DNA of 42,525 bases from Roseivivax lentus. GTDB lineage: Bacteria > Pseudomonadota > Alphaproteobacteria > Rhodobacterales > Rhodobacteraceae. Location: NCBI RefSeq assembly GCF_900156805.1, contig NZ_FTOQ01000025.1:1-42525 (forward strand). Direction: 5' to 3'. The position numbers and the translations under genes were made by a program. Under the pieces are notes generated by a model. It did not search any database. It saw nothing but the letters and a program-made list of their open reading frames with translations, and was not told where the DNA came from. This document shows positions 7,375-17,216 of the stretch, in pieces (position 1 is the stretch's first letter; each line of letters starts with the position of its first letter).

Positions 7375-10300
7375 ATGGCTTCAGATGATTTTTCCAGTTC
7401 GATCCTTGATAGCCGATGGAGGGTAGAAGGCCCTGCCGGAGTGGGCTGGGGGCATGGATCGGCGAACGGCGAAGCGTGGCTGGAACTGGTGACGCCTGAC
7501 GGAAATTACGACCTCTGGAATATCAACAACAGCGCCCGCGCCATGCAGGACGTAAGCGACGAAGACTTCGCTGTTGAGACCAGATTTCTTTCGACGCCCG
7601 ACACTGGTGCACAGACGCAGGGCATCTTGATCGAAAGCGATGCCAACAACTGGATTCGCTTCGATGTGTACTCGGACGGGACCTCGTTGCGGGCCTTTGC
7701 AGCGGTGACGCTGGACGGCCAGTCCTCGGCTCGGATCAACGTGGTGATCCCAGAAGGCAGCGCAGAATTCATTCGAGTATCCCGGGACGGCAGAGTCTGG
7801 ACGTTCGAATATTCTGGCGATGGGGAGACATGGGTCGAAGCGGGCAATTTTAGCCAGGAACTGACGGTGACCTCGGCGGGCGTTTTTGCAGGTAACTCGG
7901 GCGCTGCAACCGGCTATACCGCGCAAATTGACTATTTCGAAATCTCGTCCGACCCGCTTACGACAGAGGATGGCGTGGCCTACCAGTCGGACTTTGTGGA
8001 CGCGCCTTCGCCCCCGTCCGATCCTTTCTCGGATGATTTTTCATCTTTGTCATTGGGCGGCGGTTGGCGGATCGAAGGGCCTTCCGGGGTCACGAGCGGG
8101 TTGGTGTCCGATGGCATCGATTCCTGGCTTGAACTGATAACACCGGACGGGAACTTCGATCTCTGGAACAACAACAACGCCGGACGGGCGATGCAGGACA
8201 CGCCGGACGAGGATTTCACACTCTCAACGCGTTTCCTATCGGTGCCGAGCGAGCGCTATCAGATGCAGGGCATTCTGGTCGAGCAGGATGAAGCCAACTG
8301 GATCCGGTTCGACACCTATTCCGATGGCAACGTGTTGCGCGTCTTTGCAGCGGTCACCGTGAACGGCGCGTCTTCGGTGCGGATCAGCGCAGCGTTGCCG
8401 ACGGCAGCTGCGCCGTACCTCGAGGTGGTGCGCGTCGGCGACGAATGGACCTTCCGCTATTCCACCGATGGCGCGACCTGGGTAACGGCTGGAAGCTTCA
8501 CGCATGCGCTGAATGTCACCGCGACTGGTGTCTATGCAGGCAATGCGGCGGGGGCCACGGGCTTTACTGCGCAGGTCGATTATTTCGAAACCTCCCTGGC
8601 CCCGCTTGGCAGCGAAGATGGAACGGTTATCGGTGCCAATACCGGACCGACGGCGCAGGATGACGCAGTGGCGGCGATGGCCGATACTGAGGTGTCAATC
8701 AATGCTGCAGACCTGCTGGCCAATGACTCGGACCCGGAAAATGACACGCTGGTTATTACCGGTTACACGCAGCCGACCAACGGTACGCTTACGGACAATC
8801 TTGACGGCACTTGGACCTACACGCCGGGGACAGGGTATGTGGGCGATGACACCTTCACCTATTCGGTGTCGGACGGCGAACTGACAGATAGCGCGACGGT
8901 GACGGTTACGGTCCAAGCGCCTTCGCCCCCGTCCGATCCTTTCTCGGATGATTTTTCATCTTTGTCATTGGGCGGCGGTTGGCGGATCGAAGGGCCTTCC
9001 GGGGTCACGAGCGGGTTGGTGTCCGATGGCATCGATTCCTGGCTTGAACTGATAACACCGGACGGGAACTTCGATCTCTGGAACAACAACAACGCCGGAC
9101 GGGCGATGCAGGACACGCCGGACGAGGATTTCACACTCTCAACGCGTTTCCTATCGGTGCCGAGCGAGCGCTATCAGATGCAGGGCATTCTGGTCGAGCA
9201 GGATGAAGCCAACTGGATCCGGTTCGACACCTATTCCGATGGCAACGTGTTGCGCGTCTTTGCAGCGGTCACCGTGAACGGCGCGTCTTCGGTGCGGATC
9301 AGCGCAGCGTTGCCGACGGCAGCTGCGCCGTACCTCGAGGTGGTGCGCGTCGGCGACGAATGGACCTTCCGCTATTCCACCGATGGCGCGACCTGGGTAA
9401 CGGCTGGAAGCTTCACGCATGCGCTGAATGTCACCGCGACTGGTGTCTATGCAGGCAATGCGGCGGGGGCCACGGGCTTTACTGCGCAGGTCGATTATTT
9501 CGAAACCTCCCTGGCCCCGCTTGGCAGCGAAGATGGTAGCTTGATGCCCGTCGATGCGGTGGACGATAGCCTTGTCACCGATGCGGACGTACCGCTGACG
9601 TTTGCCGTCGCCGACCTGCTGTACAACGATCTTGAACCGGATGGAACCACTCTGACGGTGATTTCCGTCGGATCGCCGCAGAACGGCACGCTTACGGACA
9701 ACCAGGACGGAACGTGGACCTATGCGCCCGATGCGGGTTACCAAGGATACGATGTCTTCGAGTATACGGTGTCAGACGGGATCACCGAAGACACGGCACA
9801 GGTCGTTCTGACGGTCGGCACCCCGCCACCGCCTTCGTTTGTTTCGGATGACTTCCATAATAGTGCACTCGGACTGCAATGGCAGATCGTGGCGCCGAAC
9901 GGCACGTCGCATTCACTCGGAAGCGAGGGCCAAGAGTCATTCCTATCGCTCAGCACCGGACCCGGCAACCATGACATCTGGAACGGCAACAACGCTGTTC
10001 GTGCTATGCAGGATGTATCGGACGAAGATTTCGAAATTGAGGCACGTTTCCTCTCCGTGCCAACCGAGGCCTACCAGATGCAAGGCTTCCTCATCGAGGG
10101 AGATGAGTCCAACTGGTTGCGCTTCGACACTTATTCCGACGGTTCCCGGCTCTACGCCTTTGCCGCGTCTACTGTAGAGGGCAGTTCTTCGCAGTTGTTC
10201 CGGACCGTGATCCCGGAGGGCGCCGCGCCTTATCTGAGGCTTGATCGCACCGGAGACACATTCACATTCTCATATTCGACAGATGGGGAGACTTGGGCTG

Positions 10301-13300
10301 TTGCCGGTACTGCCACCCGCAGCATTGTCGTGACCCAGACCGGGGTTTTCGGCGCCAGCGTCGGAGCTGCCGACGGGTTCTCCGCTATTGTAGATTATGT
10401 CGAAGCGACAAGCGATCCGGTGCTGACCGAAGACACATTCACATTCTCATATTCGACAGATGGGGAGACTTGGGCTGTTGCCGGTACTGCCACCCGCAGC
10501 ATTGTCGTGACCCAGACCGGGGTTTTCGGCGCCAGCGTCGGAGCTGCCGACGGGTTCTCCGCTATTGTAGATTATGTCGAAGCGACAAGCGATCCGGTGC
10601 TGACCGAAGACACATTCACATTCTCATATTCGACAGATGGGGAGACTTGGGCTGTTGCCGGTACTGCCACCCGCAGCATTGTCGTGACCCAGACCGGGGT
10701 TTTCGGCGCCAGCGTCGGAGCTGCCGACGGGTTCTCCGCTATTGTAGATTATGTCGAAGCGACAAGCGATCCGGTGCTGACCGAGGACGGCATCACGGCC
10801 CCGCCGAATGCGGTGGACGACTCCTTTGCGACGGCTCCTGACGTCCCGCTTACGCTGTCGACTGCGGAACTGATCGCCAATGACATCGAACCGGACGGTG
10901 ATCCCATGGTCATCGTCTCGGTGACTGCACCAAGCAACGGCACTCTCACTGACAATGGCGACGGTACGTATACCTACACGCCGGCTGCCGGCTATGAAGG
11001 GTACGATGGGTTTGCCTACACGGTTTCGGACGGCACGTCCGAAGACACCGCCACGGTGACGCTCACGGTCGGCACGCCTCCGCCACCCGAACTTGTTGCT
11101 GACGATTTCAACGGATCGACCCTGTCTCACAATTGGCAGGTCGTGCCAAAGCAGGGCGCCACTTTCGGTCTTGGCGGAAATGCCGACGATGCCTACCTCG
11201 AGATCGCGACGACCGGCGGTAATTTTGACCTGTGGGGAACCACACGCAATGCGCCGCGCGCCATGCAAGAGATCACAGACGAGGATTTTTCTTACGAGGT
11301 ACGTTTTATTTCGACGCCGTCCCAAGCCCACCAGATGCAGGGTTTCCTGATCGAGGAAGGTGCCGGGACTTGGTTGCGCTATGACATGTATTCGGACGGC
11401 ACACGACTTTACGCCTTTGCTGCCTTAACGGTTGGTGGCAATTCCTCGGTCTTGCTCAAGACACCGATACCCGAAACGGTCGAGTATCTGCGCTTGGAGC
11501 GGAACGCTGATTTGTTTACGTTCTCCTATTCCGAGGATGGAGACGCCTGGACAGTCGCTGGCGATGCCGTGATCGCGATGGCCCCTACCCAAGCGGGAGT
11601 TTTCGCGGGGAGTGTGGGCGCGGATTCGGGCCTGACGGTTCAAGTGGACTACGTACAGTCTTCGGAAACGCCGCTACTGGACGAGGACGCGGGATACGAG
11701 CCAGCGCCCGCTCCGCCTGTGACCGCGCCTGACAATTTTTCGATGGACCCGGACACGTTTCTTGAATTTACAGCCGCCGATCTTCTGAGCAACGACTACG
11801 ATATCAACCGCGATGAATTGGTAATCGTCGGATTCAGCGGACTTGAAAACGGTACTATCGATGGCCTTGGCGGTGGCAACTACGTCTACATGCCCGCGCC
11901 TTCTTTCGAAGGTATCGAGACGTTCACATACACTGTCAGTGACGGTTCGTTCACTTCCGAAGGTCAAGTCTCGGTACTTGTCGATCTGTTCGATGCTGTA
12001 TCTGACGATTTTTCGGGCGACGCACTGTCATCCGTCTGGACCTTCGAGGGCATCTCCGGAGCTGCCTACATTGGCTATGATGGAGTCGAGGCCTTTGCGC
12101 AGATCATCTCGCCGCAGGGAGTACAGGTCAGCGCGTCGGGCAACCTGACGACACCCCGGCTTATGCAGGATGTCCTGGATCTGGATTTTCAAATACAGGC
12201 CGGGTTTCTGACCGAGCCTGGCCTGAAGTATCAGGAACACGGCTTGCTCGTGGTGGAGGATGACGGAAACTGGTTGCGGTTCGATTTGGCCTACACAGGC
12301 AACAAACTGACTTTGATCGTCGGTAATATCGACGGCAACACGACGACCTACCCGTTGTTCAGCACGGTCGGTTCCGGTGCGGTCGAGGAATTCCGGATCA
12401 CCCGGGAAGGTGATTTGTTCACCTTCGAATATCGGGGGGACACATCGGACTGGATCGTGGCCCATACCCTGGAACGGGAAATGACCGTCACGAAGGTCGG
12501 TGTTTTTGCGGGTAGCACGTCGTTTGATAGCGATGTTCCGGGGTACATAGCTCAGATCGACTATTTCCAGAACTCGCTTGATCCGATCGTGGATGAGGAC
12601 GGAAGTTATGTCCCGCAGAACCATGCCCCAGTCGCTTCGGATGATGCGTTCGGTGTCCCGGACAATCTGATCTTTAGTTATGATGATCTTCTGGCAAACG
12701 ACTATGATCCGGATGTTGGCGATACGATCTCAGTCACTTCGGTTGGCTCTGTGTCACATGGCACGCTGACCGATAATGGCGATGGCACGTTCCTGTATGT
12801 GCCGGACGAAGGCTTCCAAGGGCTGGACAGCTTTGCCTATACGATAACCGACGGGACGCTGACGTCGCAAGCGACGGCAACGCTCGATGTCCAGAAGCCG
12901 ATAGATGTCTGGCACGGCGATGTGCAAAGCTTTGGGAGTCCCGGGGAAGGTCAGCGGTGGATCAATATACTGGGCAATGCCGCTGATACGGTCTCCAGTC
13001 TGGCCTACAGCCTGAACGGTGGCGCTCTTGTCTCACTCTCCATGGGGCCGGATACAAGGCGCCTGCAGGAGAACGGCGATTTCAATATCGATATCGACTA
13101 TGCCCTGCTTGATCCAAGTGCCACGGACGACATCGTTACTATCTATGCGACGCTGGCGAACGGTGCGGTTTTTGCTCAAGATGTGACAATCGAGTACGAG
13201 GGTGGCGGCACTTGGGACCCGAATTACGCGATCGACTGGGGTTCCGTGGCCGATATTCAGGAAGTTGTTCAAGTCGTAGACGGCGCCTGGACCTGGGATG

Positions 13301-14253
13301 AAAATGGTGCCCGGCCAGTTCAATTGGGATACGATCGGCTTCTGGTGCTTGGCGATCAAAGCTGGGACAACTACGAGCTGAACGTAGTCATTACCGCTCA
13401 CGATCTTCAGAACGTTGATCCGCTTGGACGTGATGGCGGTGGTTTGGCCATCGGGATGCTCTGGGACGGGCATACAACGGGGCGGTTCACCGGTTGGCAG
13501 CCCGCAAGCGGCTACGAACCGGGCGCGTCGTTCTTTTACACTCATCTTTTCAAAAGCCACAGTTACCATACATTCTCAGAAGTGCTTGGCACCACCAGAA
13601 GCCTCTCGCTCGAAGAGGGTCTCAGCTACAATTTCACGGTTCGGGTCGAACAGATTGGCCTGTATGACCGACTGTACAGCCTGAAGGCCTGGGAAGTCGG
13701 AACAACGGAGCCGGTCGATTGGACGTTGCAGACCGTCGAGACCTTTTCGCTCGACGAAGCGCCGGCCACGGGATCGATATATCTAAACGCGCATTACTTC
13801 GACGTGACGTTCGGCGACCTGACAGTTACCGAAATTACCGGAGATGACATTATTCAGGGCGATGAAACTGACGAGGTTCTGATGGCAGTGAACGTCTTGG
13901 ATGCCGCACCGGGTATCGGCGAGATTGACGTATTTGTTGGAAGCGGCGGCAGTGACATATTCGTCTTCGGCGATGCAAACGGCACTTACTACGACGATAC
14001 AACCGCCAGCGATGAAGGTCTCAACGATTACGGTTTTGTTTGGGATTTCGAGGTCGGAATCGATATGGTCCAACTGGCTGGCGGTCCAGTGGATTACGTT
14101 CTTACAGAAAATCATGCGGGTCTGACGCCAGGCACTGCTATATGGCGCGTCGGCCAAGCCGATGAGAGCGACGAGCTCATCGGTCTGCTGAACGATGTGA
14201 CGGGGCTCGATCTCTATGGAACGAGTTTCATCTACGAGGGACAGTTCGCGTAA
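7375..14253 (+). CDS. Giant secreted repeat protein: six ConA-like (DUF1349/GH43_C2-type) domains, five cadherin-like domains, type-I-secretion-like C-terminus
   Basis: A 2292-residue acidic protein with no N-terminal signal peptide. ATG 7375 has GAAGG upstream at 7361-7365. ConA-like domains of about 200 residues start near 4, 215, 520, 822, 1239 and 1540. Each has the pattern DDFSS, WR.EGP, GNFDLWNNNNA.RAMQD, QMQGILVE..NWIRFD.YSDG, FRYSTDG..W and AQVDYFE. Cadherin-like (Big_9-type) domains near 423, 723, 1141, 1446 and 1749 carry LLANDSDPENDTL, NGTLTDN.DGTWTYTP and YTVSDG. A unique region (1842-2150) precedes the end, where GSGGSDIFVFGDANGTYYDD and WDFEVGIDMVQLAG are typical of proteins exported by type I secretion. 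The likely role is an extracellular adhesin or matrix protein binding glycans. No transporter genes are nearby; a flippase gene follows 37 bp downstream. Internal duplications are listed separately. Confidence 0.8.
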   Translation: MASDDFSSSILDSRWRVEGPAGVGWGHGSANGEAWLELVTPDGNYDLWNINNSARAMQDVSDEDFAVETRFLSTPDTGAQTQGILIESDANNWIRFDVYSDGTSLRAFAAVTLDGQSSARINVVIPEGSAEFIRVSRDGRVWTFEYSGDGETWVEAGNFSQELTVTSAGVFAGNSGAATGYTAQIDYFEISSDPLTTEDGVAYQSDFVDAPSPPSDPFSDDFSSLSLGGGWRIEGPSGVTSGLVSDGIDSWLELITPDGNFDLWNNNNAGRAMQDTPDEDFTLSTRFLSVPSERYQMQGILVEQDEANWIRFDTYSDGNVLRVFAAVTVNGASSVRISAALPTAAAPYLEVVRVGDEWTFRYSTDGATWVTAGSFTHALNVTATGVYAGNAAGATGFTAQVDYFETSLAPLGSEDGTVIGANTGPTAQDDAVAAMADTEVSINAADLLANDSDPENDTLVITGYTQPTNGTLTDNLDGTWTYTPGTGYVGDDTFTYSVSDGELTDSATVTVTVQAPSPPSDPFSDDFSSLSLGGGWRIEGPSGVTSGLVSDGIDSWLELITPDGNFDLWNNNNAGRAMQDTPDEDFTLSTRFLSVPSERYQMQGILVEQDEANWIRFDTYSDGNVLRVFAAVTVNGASSVRISAALPTAAAPYLEVVRVGDEWTFRYSTDGATWVTAGSFTHALNVTATGVYAGNAAGATGFTAQVDYFETSLAPLGSEDGSLMPVDAVDDSLVTDADVPLTFAVADLLYNDLEPDGTTLTVISVGSPQNGTLTDNQDGTWTYAPDAGYQGYDVFEYTVSDGITEDTAQVVLTVGTPPPPSFVSDDFHNSALGLQWQIVAPNGTSHSLGSEGQESFLSLSTGPGNHDIWNGNNAVRAMQDVSDEDFEIEARFLSVPTEAYQMQGFLIEGDESNWLRFDTYSDGSRLYAFAASTVEGSSSQLFRTVIPEGAAPYLRLDRTGDTFTFSYSTDGETWAVAGTATRSIVVTQTGVFGASVGAADGFSAIVDYVEATSDPVLTEDTFTFSYSTDGETWAVAGTATRSIVVTQTGVFGASVGAADGFSAIVDYVEATSDPVLTEDTFTFSYSTDGETWAVAGTATRSIVVTQTGVFGASVGAADGFSAIVDYVEATSDPVLTEDGITAPPNAVDDSFATAPDVPLTLSTAELIANDIEPDGDPMVIVSVTAPSNGTLTDNGDGTYTYTPAAGYEGYDGFAYTVSDGTSEDTATVTLTVGTPPPPELVADDFNGSTLSHNWQVVPKQGATFGLGGNADDAYLEIATTGGNFDLWGTTRNAPRAMQEITDEDFSYEVRFISTPSQAHQMQGFLIEEGAGTWLRYDMYSDGTRLYAFAALTVGGNSSVLLKTPIPETVEYLRLERNADLFTFSYSEDGDAWTVAGDAVIAMAPTQAGVFAGSVGADSGLTVQVDYVQSSETPLLDEDAGYEPAPAPPVTAPDNFSMDPDTFLEFTAADLLSNDYDINRDELVIVGFSGLENGTIDGLGGGNYVYMPAPSFEGIETFTYTVSDGSFTSEGQVSVLVDLFDAVSDDFSGDALSSVWTFEGISGAAYIGYDGVEAFAQIISPQGVQVSASGNLTTPRLMQDVLDLDFQIQAGFLTEPGLKYQEHGLLVVEDDGNWLRFDLAYTGNKLTLIVGNIDGNTTTYPLFSTVGSGAVEEFRITREGDLFTFEYRGDTSDWIVAHTLEREMTVTKVGVFAGSTSFDSDVPGYIAQIDYFQNSLDPIVDEDGSYVPQNHAPVASDDAFGVPDNLIFSYDDLLANDYDPDVGDTISVTSVGSVSHGTLTDNGDGTFLYVPDEGFQGLDSFAYTITDGTLTSQATATLDVQKPIDVWHGDVQSFGSPGEGQRWINILGNAADTVSSLAYSLNGGALVSLSMGPDTRRLQENGDFNIDIDYALLDPSATDDIVTIYATLANGAVFAQDVTIEYEGGGTWDPNYAIDWGSVADIQEVVQVVDGAWTWDENGARPVQLGYDRLLVLGDQSWDNYELNVVITAHDLQNVDPLGRDGGGLAIGMLWDGHTTGRFTGWQPASGYEPGASFFYTHLFKSHSYHTFSEVLGTTRSLSLEEGLSYNFTVRVEQIGLYDRLYSLKAWEVGTTEPVDWTLQTVETFSLDEAPATGSIYLNAHYFDVTFGDLTVTEITGDDIIQGDETDEVLMAVNVLDAAPGIGEIDVFVGSGGSDIFVFGDANGTYYDDTTASDEGLNDYGFVWDFEVGIDMVQLAGGPVDYVLTENHAGLTPGTAIWRVGQADESDELIGLLNDVTGLDLYGTSFIYEGQFA
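8002..9536 (+). repeat. 915-bp tandem duplication inside the giant gene
   Basis: The segment starting at 8002 recurs at 8917, an offset of 915 bp (305 codons, in frame). The two copies appear identical base for base for about 620 bp (8002-8621 and 8917-9536) and then diverge. The unit is one ConA-like domain plus one cadherin-like domain; only the ConA-like part is repeated perfectly. The lack of synonymous change points to a recent duplication or to gene conversion. Confidence 0.9.
10254..10784 (+). repeat. 177-bp tandem triplication inside the giant gene
   Basis: Three consecutive copies of a 177-bp unit (59 codons, in frame) start at 10254, 10431 and 10608. They appear identical except at the outer edges. 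The unit encodes the last third of the fourth ConA-like domain, from DTFTFSYSTDG to SDPVLTE. The array adds two extra half-domain ends (residues about 961-1137) and does not create whole new domains. Confidence 0.9.
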
Positions 14254-14290
14254 TTCATCATTGGTTCCGTTTCCGAGGTAGAGTGCTGGA

Positions 14291-15832
14291 ATGAGCGGGC
14301 AGGCGTCTCTCGTCATCTCCAAGTCGCTTGTGGCTATCAATTCCGCAAGCAGCGTGTTTGCGCGCCTCGTCAACTTCGTGGTGCTGCTTTGGGTCTATCA
14401 GTTCCTGCTAAGGCATCTGTCGGCCGAGGAATTTGCGGTTCTTCCGCTCGTAAATTCTTTGATGGTCTTCGGTCCACTCTTCTTTTCGTTCTTTATTGGC
14501 GGAATCGCCCGATATATGGTCGACGCTTACGCCAAAGGTGATGTGGAGGGAATGCGGCGGGTGACGTCCTCGCTCTTCCCTGTTCTTGCTGGCGTCAGCT
14601 GTATCCTTTTGCCCTTGGGCGTGCTCTTCGCGGCAAACATCGAAAAAGTGTTCAACGTCTCTCCCGGAATGCTTGGCGATGCGCGGCTCATGTTCAGTCT
14701 TTTGCTGTTTAGTTTCACTTACCAGACAGTAATTGTGCCTTTCACTTCGGCGTATGCCGTTAGCCTTCGGTACTACGAAAAGAACCTGCTTGACGTCATA
14801 CGCGACCTGGTGCGTGCGGCGCTCACCGTCGGTATGCTTCTTATCTTGGGACCGTCGGTCATTTGGGTCGTGATTGCCGCGGTAATCGCCGAAAGCTTGA
14901 CGAACACGATCATGCTCTTCAGGTCGTTCCGCATTGTTCCGGAGCTTGGATTTGAATGGCGACTGTTTTCCTGGCCGCTGGCACGAGAAATGACCCGTTT
15001 CGGTTTCTGGACGACTCTGGACCGGCTGGGGGCGATCATGCATACCCATGCGGCGACGCTCATTCTCAACCTGACTAGTACCGCAGCGGATGTGACAGCC
15101 TATTACGTTGGTGCAACGTTCTTTCGCCAGATCGAAAGCACGATAAAACTGGCCGCGATGCCGTTGCTTCCGATTGTTACGGCGATGAACGCGGTCGCGG
15201 ACAACGCTCGACTTGGCGCGGCCGTCCTTCGGGGTGGGCGGTATGCGCTTTGGGCCGCCCTCATTCTGGCGGTACCTCTGGCGATTTATGCCGATATCTT
15301 TGTGCGGCTCTACATGGGCCCGGGCTATGAAACTGCGGCTTGGATTTTGATCATGTTCATGGTCACCTTTCCATTCAGCCAACCCACAATTCTGCTGGCG
15401 TCCACGGCGATGGCCAAAAAGGCAGTCCGCGAGTTTTTTCTACCGGCTTTCATGTTCCAGTGCCTCGGCTTTGTCTTGATGCTGATTCTTGCATATGTTT
15501 TCGAGCTTGGTGCGGTAGGGGTGACCATGGCCCTGATGCTGGTGACCATCGTGTCGCAACTGAGCTTTTTCTGGCAATTATGCCTTCGCCTTACGCAGCG
15601 CAGCTTCAAAGACTTCGCGTCTAATACCCTTGTGCGGGGGATGGTTCCCGCCGCCATTGGCGCGTTGGCGTGGGCCGCGATGCGCATCACATTCCCTCCC
15701 GAGAGCTGGGGCACACTTATTACCCAAGGAATTATCGGAGCCTCTATCTATCTTCTGGTTCTCTTCGGACAATGCCTCGACATGGATGAAAGAAAAGATA
15801 TGCAATCCCTATTAGGGAGAATTCGCTCGTGA
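14291..15832 (+). CDS. Wzx-type lipid-linked oligosaccharide flippase (MOP/polysaccharide biosynthesis family)
   Basis: A 513-residue integral membrane protein with about 12-14 hydrophobic segments spread along its length, as in Wzx/RfbX and MviN-like flippases that move undecaprenyl-linked repeat units to the periplasmic face. The N-terminal ARLVNFVVLLWVYQFLLRHL and the EEFAVLPLVNSL segment fit the family's first two helices. ATG 14291 follows the giant gene by 37 bp, so the two may be co-transcribed. The stop overlaps the next gene's GTG start by 4 bp (GTGA). Flippases of this kind diverge strongly, so substrate cannot be deduced. Confidence 0.8.
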   Translation: MSGQASLVISKSLVAINSASSVFARLVNFVVLLWVYQFLLRHLSAEEFAVLPLVNSLMVFGPLFFSFFIGGIARYMVDAYAKGDVEGMRRVTSSLFPVLAGVSCILLPLGVLFAANIEKVFNVSPGMLGDARLMFSLLLFSFTYQTVIVPFTSAYAVSLRYYEKNLLDVIRDLVRAALTVGMLLILGPSVIWVVIAAVIAESLTNTIMLFRSFRIVPELGFEWRLFSWPLAREMTRFGFWTTLDRLGAIMHTHAATLILNLTSTAADVTAYYVGATFFRQIESTIKLAAMPLLPIVTAMNAVADNARLGAAVLRGGRYALWAALILAVPLAIYADIFVRLYMGPGYETAAWILIMFMVTFPFSQPTILLASTAMAKKAVREFFLPAFMFQCLGFVLMLILAYVFELGAVGVTMALMLVTIVSQLSFFWQLCLRLTQRSFKDFASNTLVRGMVPAAIGALAWAAMRITFPPESWGTLITQGIIGASIYLLVLFGQCLDMDERKDMQSLLGRIRS

Positions 15833-16851
15833 CAAATATTCGGCCTGGCGCGCTTGACGGCTCCAAACCGAACGCGAACTTGAAGGCCTTGCCTCTCGTT
15901 TCCATTGGTCTTCCTGTCTACAATGGAGCAGCTTATATTGAACAGGCTGTCGCGTCTTTGCAGGCGCAGACCTATCCGAACATTGAGATAGTCATCTCCG
16001 ACAATTGCTCCACCGACGCCACCCCGGATATCTGCAAGCGATTGTCGGGCGCCGACCCCAGAATAAGCTATTCCTGCACCAGCGCGAACATCGGCGCGGC
16101 TGGTAATTTTAATCGCGTCGCTATGGTCGCCAAGGGCACACTTTTTGCATGGGCGAATCACGACGACCTATGGGATCCCACCTATGTCGAAAGCGCCGTG
16201 GCGGCTCTTTCGAGCAACCGGTCAGCGATCCTCGCCTATGCCCAGTCGGCCAAAATCGACGAATACGGCGATACAATCATTGAACTGAACGCCGGACTCG
16301 CACTCGATGCGGTAGAACCCGCGTTGCGACTCAAGCGCTACCACGACCTGTTTGTCGGCGTCGATCAGCGTAAGGCATGGGGTAAGGAAGCGATTGAGGG
16401 GTTTTGGATCCCGATATACGGTGTCATCCGGACCGATATGCTCCGACAGACGTCTCTCATTGGTAACTACATTGCATCTGACACTATCCTTATTGAAGAG
16501 CTTCTCATGCTTGGTGCTTTCGTGGAGATAGAGAAGCGGCTGTTCTTTAAGCGGGATCACCGTGACCGCTCAATGCGAGACAGTGAAGAATACGATGCCC
16601 GAACCGAATGGTTCTCCGGTAAACAGGCCCCGCGACTGATTTTCCCTCGGTGGCGAGCATTCTGGCAAAGAGTGCGGGGAGCGATTGTCTTGCCCTCCGG
16701 CCGCGATAGAGTTCGCTGCTTTCAAGAAATGTGCGGATTTTATGTGAGGCGCAGATCTGAAGGCAACGCGCTGGTAAAGGAAATCATCATCAATTTCGTT
16801 CGCTTATTTCTTGGGCCTAGTCGCTCTGCCAGGCTGTTCGGGAATTGGTGA
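15829..16851 (+). CDS. Family 2 glycosyltransferase
   Basis: A 340-residue GT-A fold enzyme of the inner-membrane cytoplasmic face. The GT2 opening VSIGLPVYNGAAYIEQAVAS (about 24-43) is followed by QTYPNIEIVISDNCSTDATP (about 47-66). An acidic donor/metal-binding element, ANHDDLWDP, lies near 109-117. It starts at GTG 15829, overlapping the flippase stop by 4 bp, so translational coupling is likely. It has no C-terminal membrane segments and is therefore probably a soluble, repeat-unit-assembling transferase and not a processive synthase. The transferred sugar is unknown. Confidence 0.85.
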   Translation: MTNIRPGALDGSKPNANLKALPLVSIGLPVYNGAAYIEQAVASLQAQTYPNIEIVISDNCSTDATPDICKRLSGADPRISYSCTSANIGAAGNFNRVAMVAKGTLFAWANHDDLWDPTYVESAVAALSSNRSAILAYAQSAKIDEYGDTIIELNAGLALDAVEPALRLKRYHDLFVGVDQRKAWGKEAIEGFWIPIYGVIRTDMLRQTSLIGNYIASDTILIEELLMLGAFVEIEKRLFFKRDHRDRSMRDSEEYDARTEWFSGKQAPRLIFPRWRAFWQRVRGAIVLPSGRDRVRCFQEMCGFYVRRRSEGNALVKEIIINFVRLFLGPSRSARLFGNW

Positions 16852-17216
16852 CCGATTTGGAAAACGCGGTCGCCATGTGGCTTGATGCAGTCTGGCCGGG
16901 CAGGGGTTGGCAAGCCGACAGCGCGCAGCGCCTTGCGTCTTTCTTGCCTGCTGCTGTGGTGTTGGGGTACTTTCGCCTACGAGCTTCGATCAATAAGCTT
17001 GAACGAAAGGACATCTTCGATACGTGTGAACAATCAGAGGCTCAGGCCACGGCATGCGACTATGAGGAAGCGCACGAACGGCTTTGCATCTTGGAGTTTC
17101 CGATCATGCGCCTACGCCCCGATCCGCAAGCCGTACGCCGTACGCCGCCTTGGGATATTTCCCAAAGCGCAATTTCGATTGCTACTTATGAACATTACTA
17201 GCGAAAGCTGAAGCCT
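16852..17216 (+). other. 365-bp spacer before the exosortase gene
   Basis: Two overlapping frames are open through most of this spacer (about 118 and 109 codons), but neither has a recognisable domain, a good ribosome-binding site or typical codon use. No VPLPA-CTERM signal is encoded here. It may hold a promoter for the exosortase gene, since its upstream neighbour ends 365 bp earlier. Confidence 0.4.

Noticed and set aside
10254-10784. CRISPR-like array
   Set aside because: The repeats are contiguous, lie in frame inside a coding region and have no spacers.
10293-10841. 182-codon Cys/Arg-rich repeat frame
   Set aside because: It is only the out-of-frame reading of the 177-bp triplication in the giant gene.
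14408-15382. 324-codon open frame opposite the flippase
   Set aside because: Highly charged antisense translation of hydrophobic helices; no start site or family.
16845-17201. 118-codon frame between the glycosyltransferase and the exosortase, considered as a small membrane protein or sorting-signal protein
   Set aside because: The apparent LPAAVV stretch is not followed by a proper hydrophobic helix and basic tail, and a second frame is equally open.
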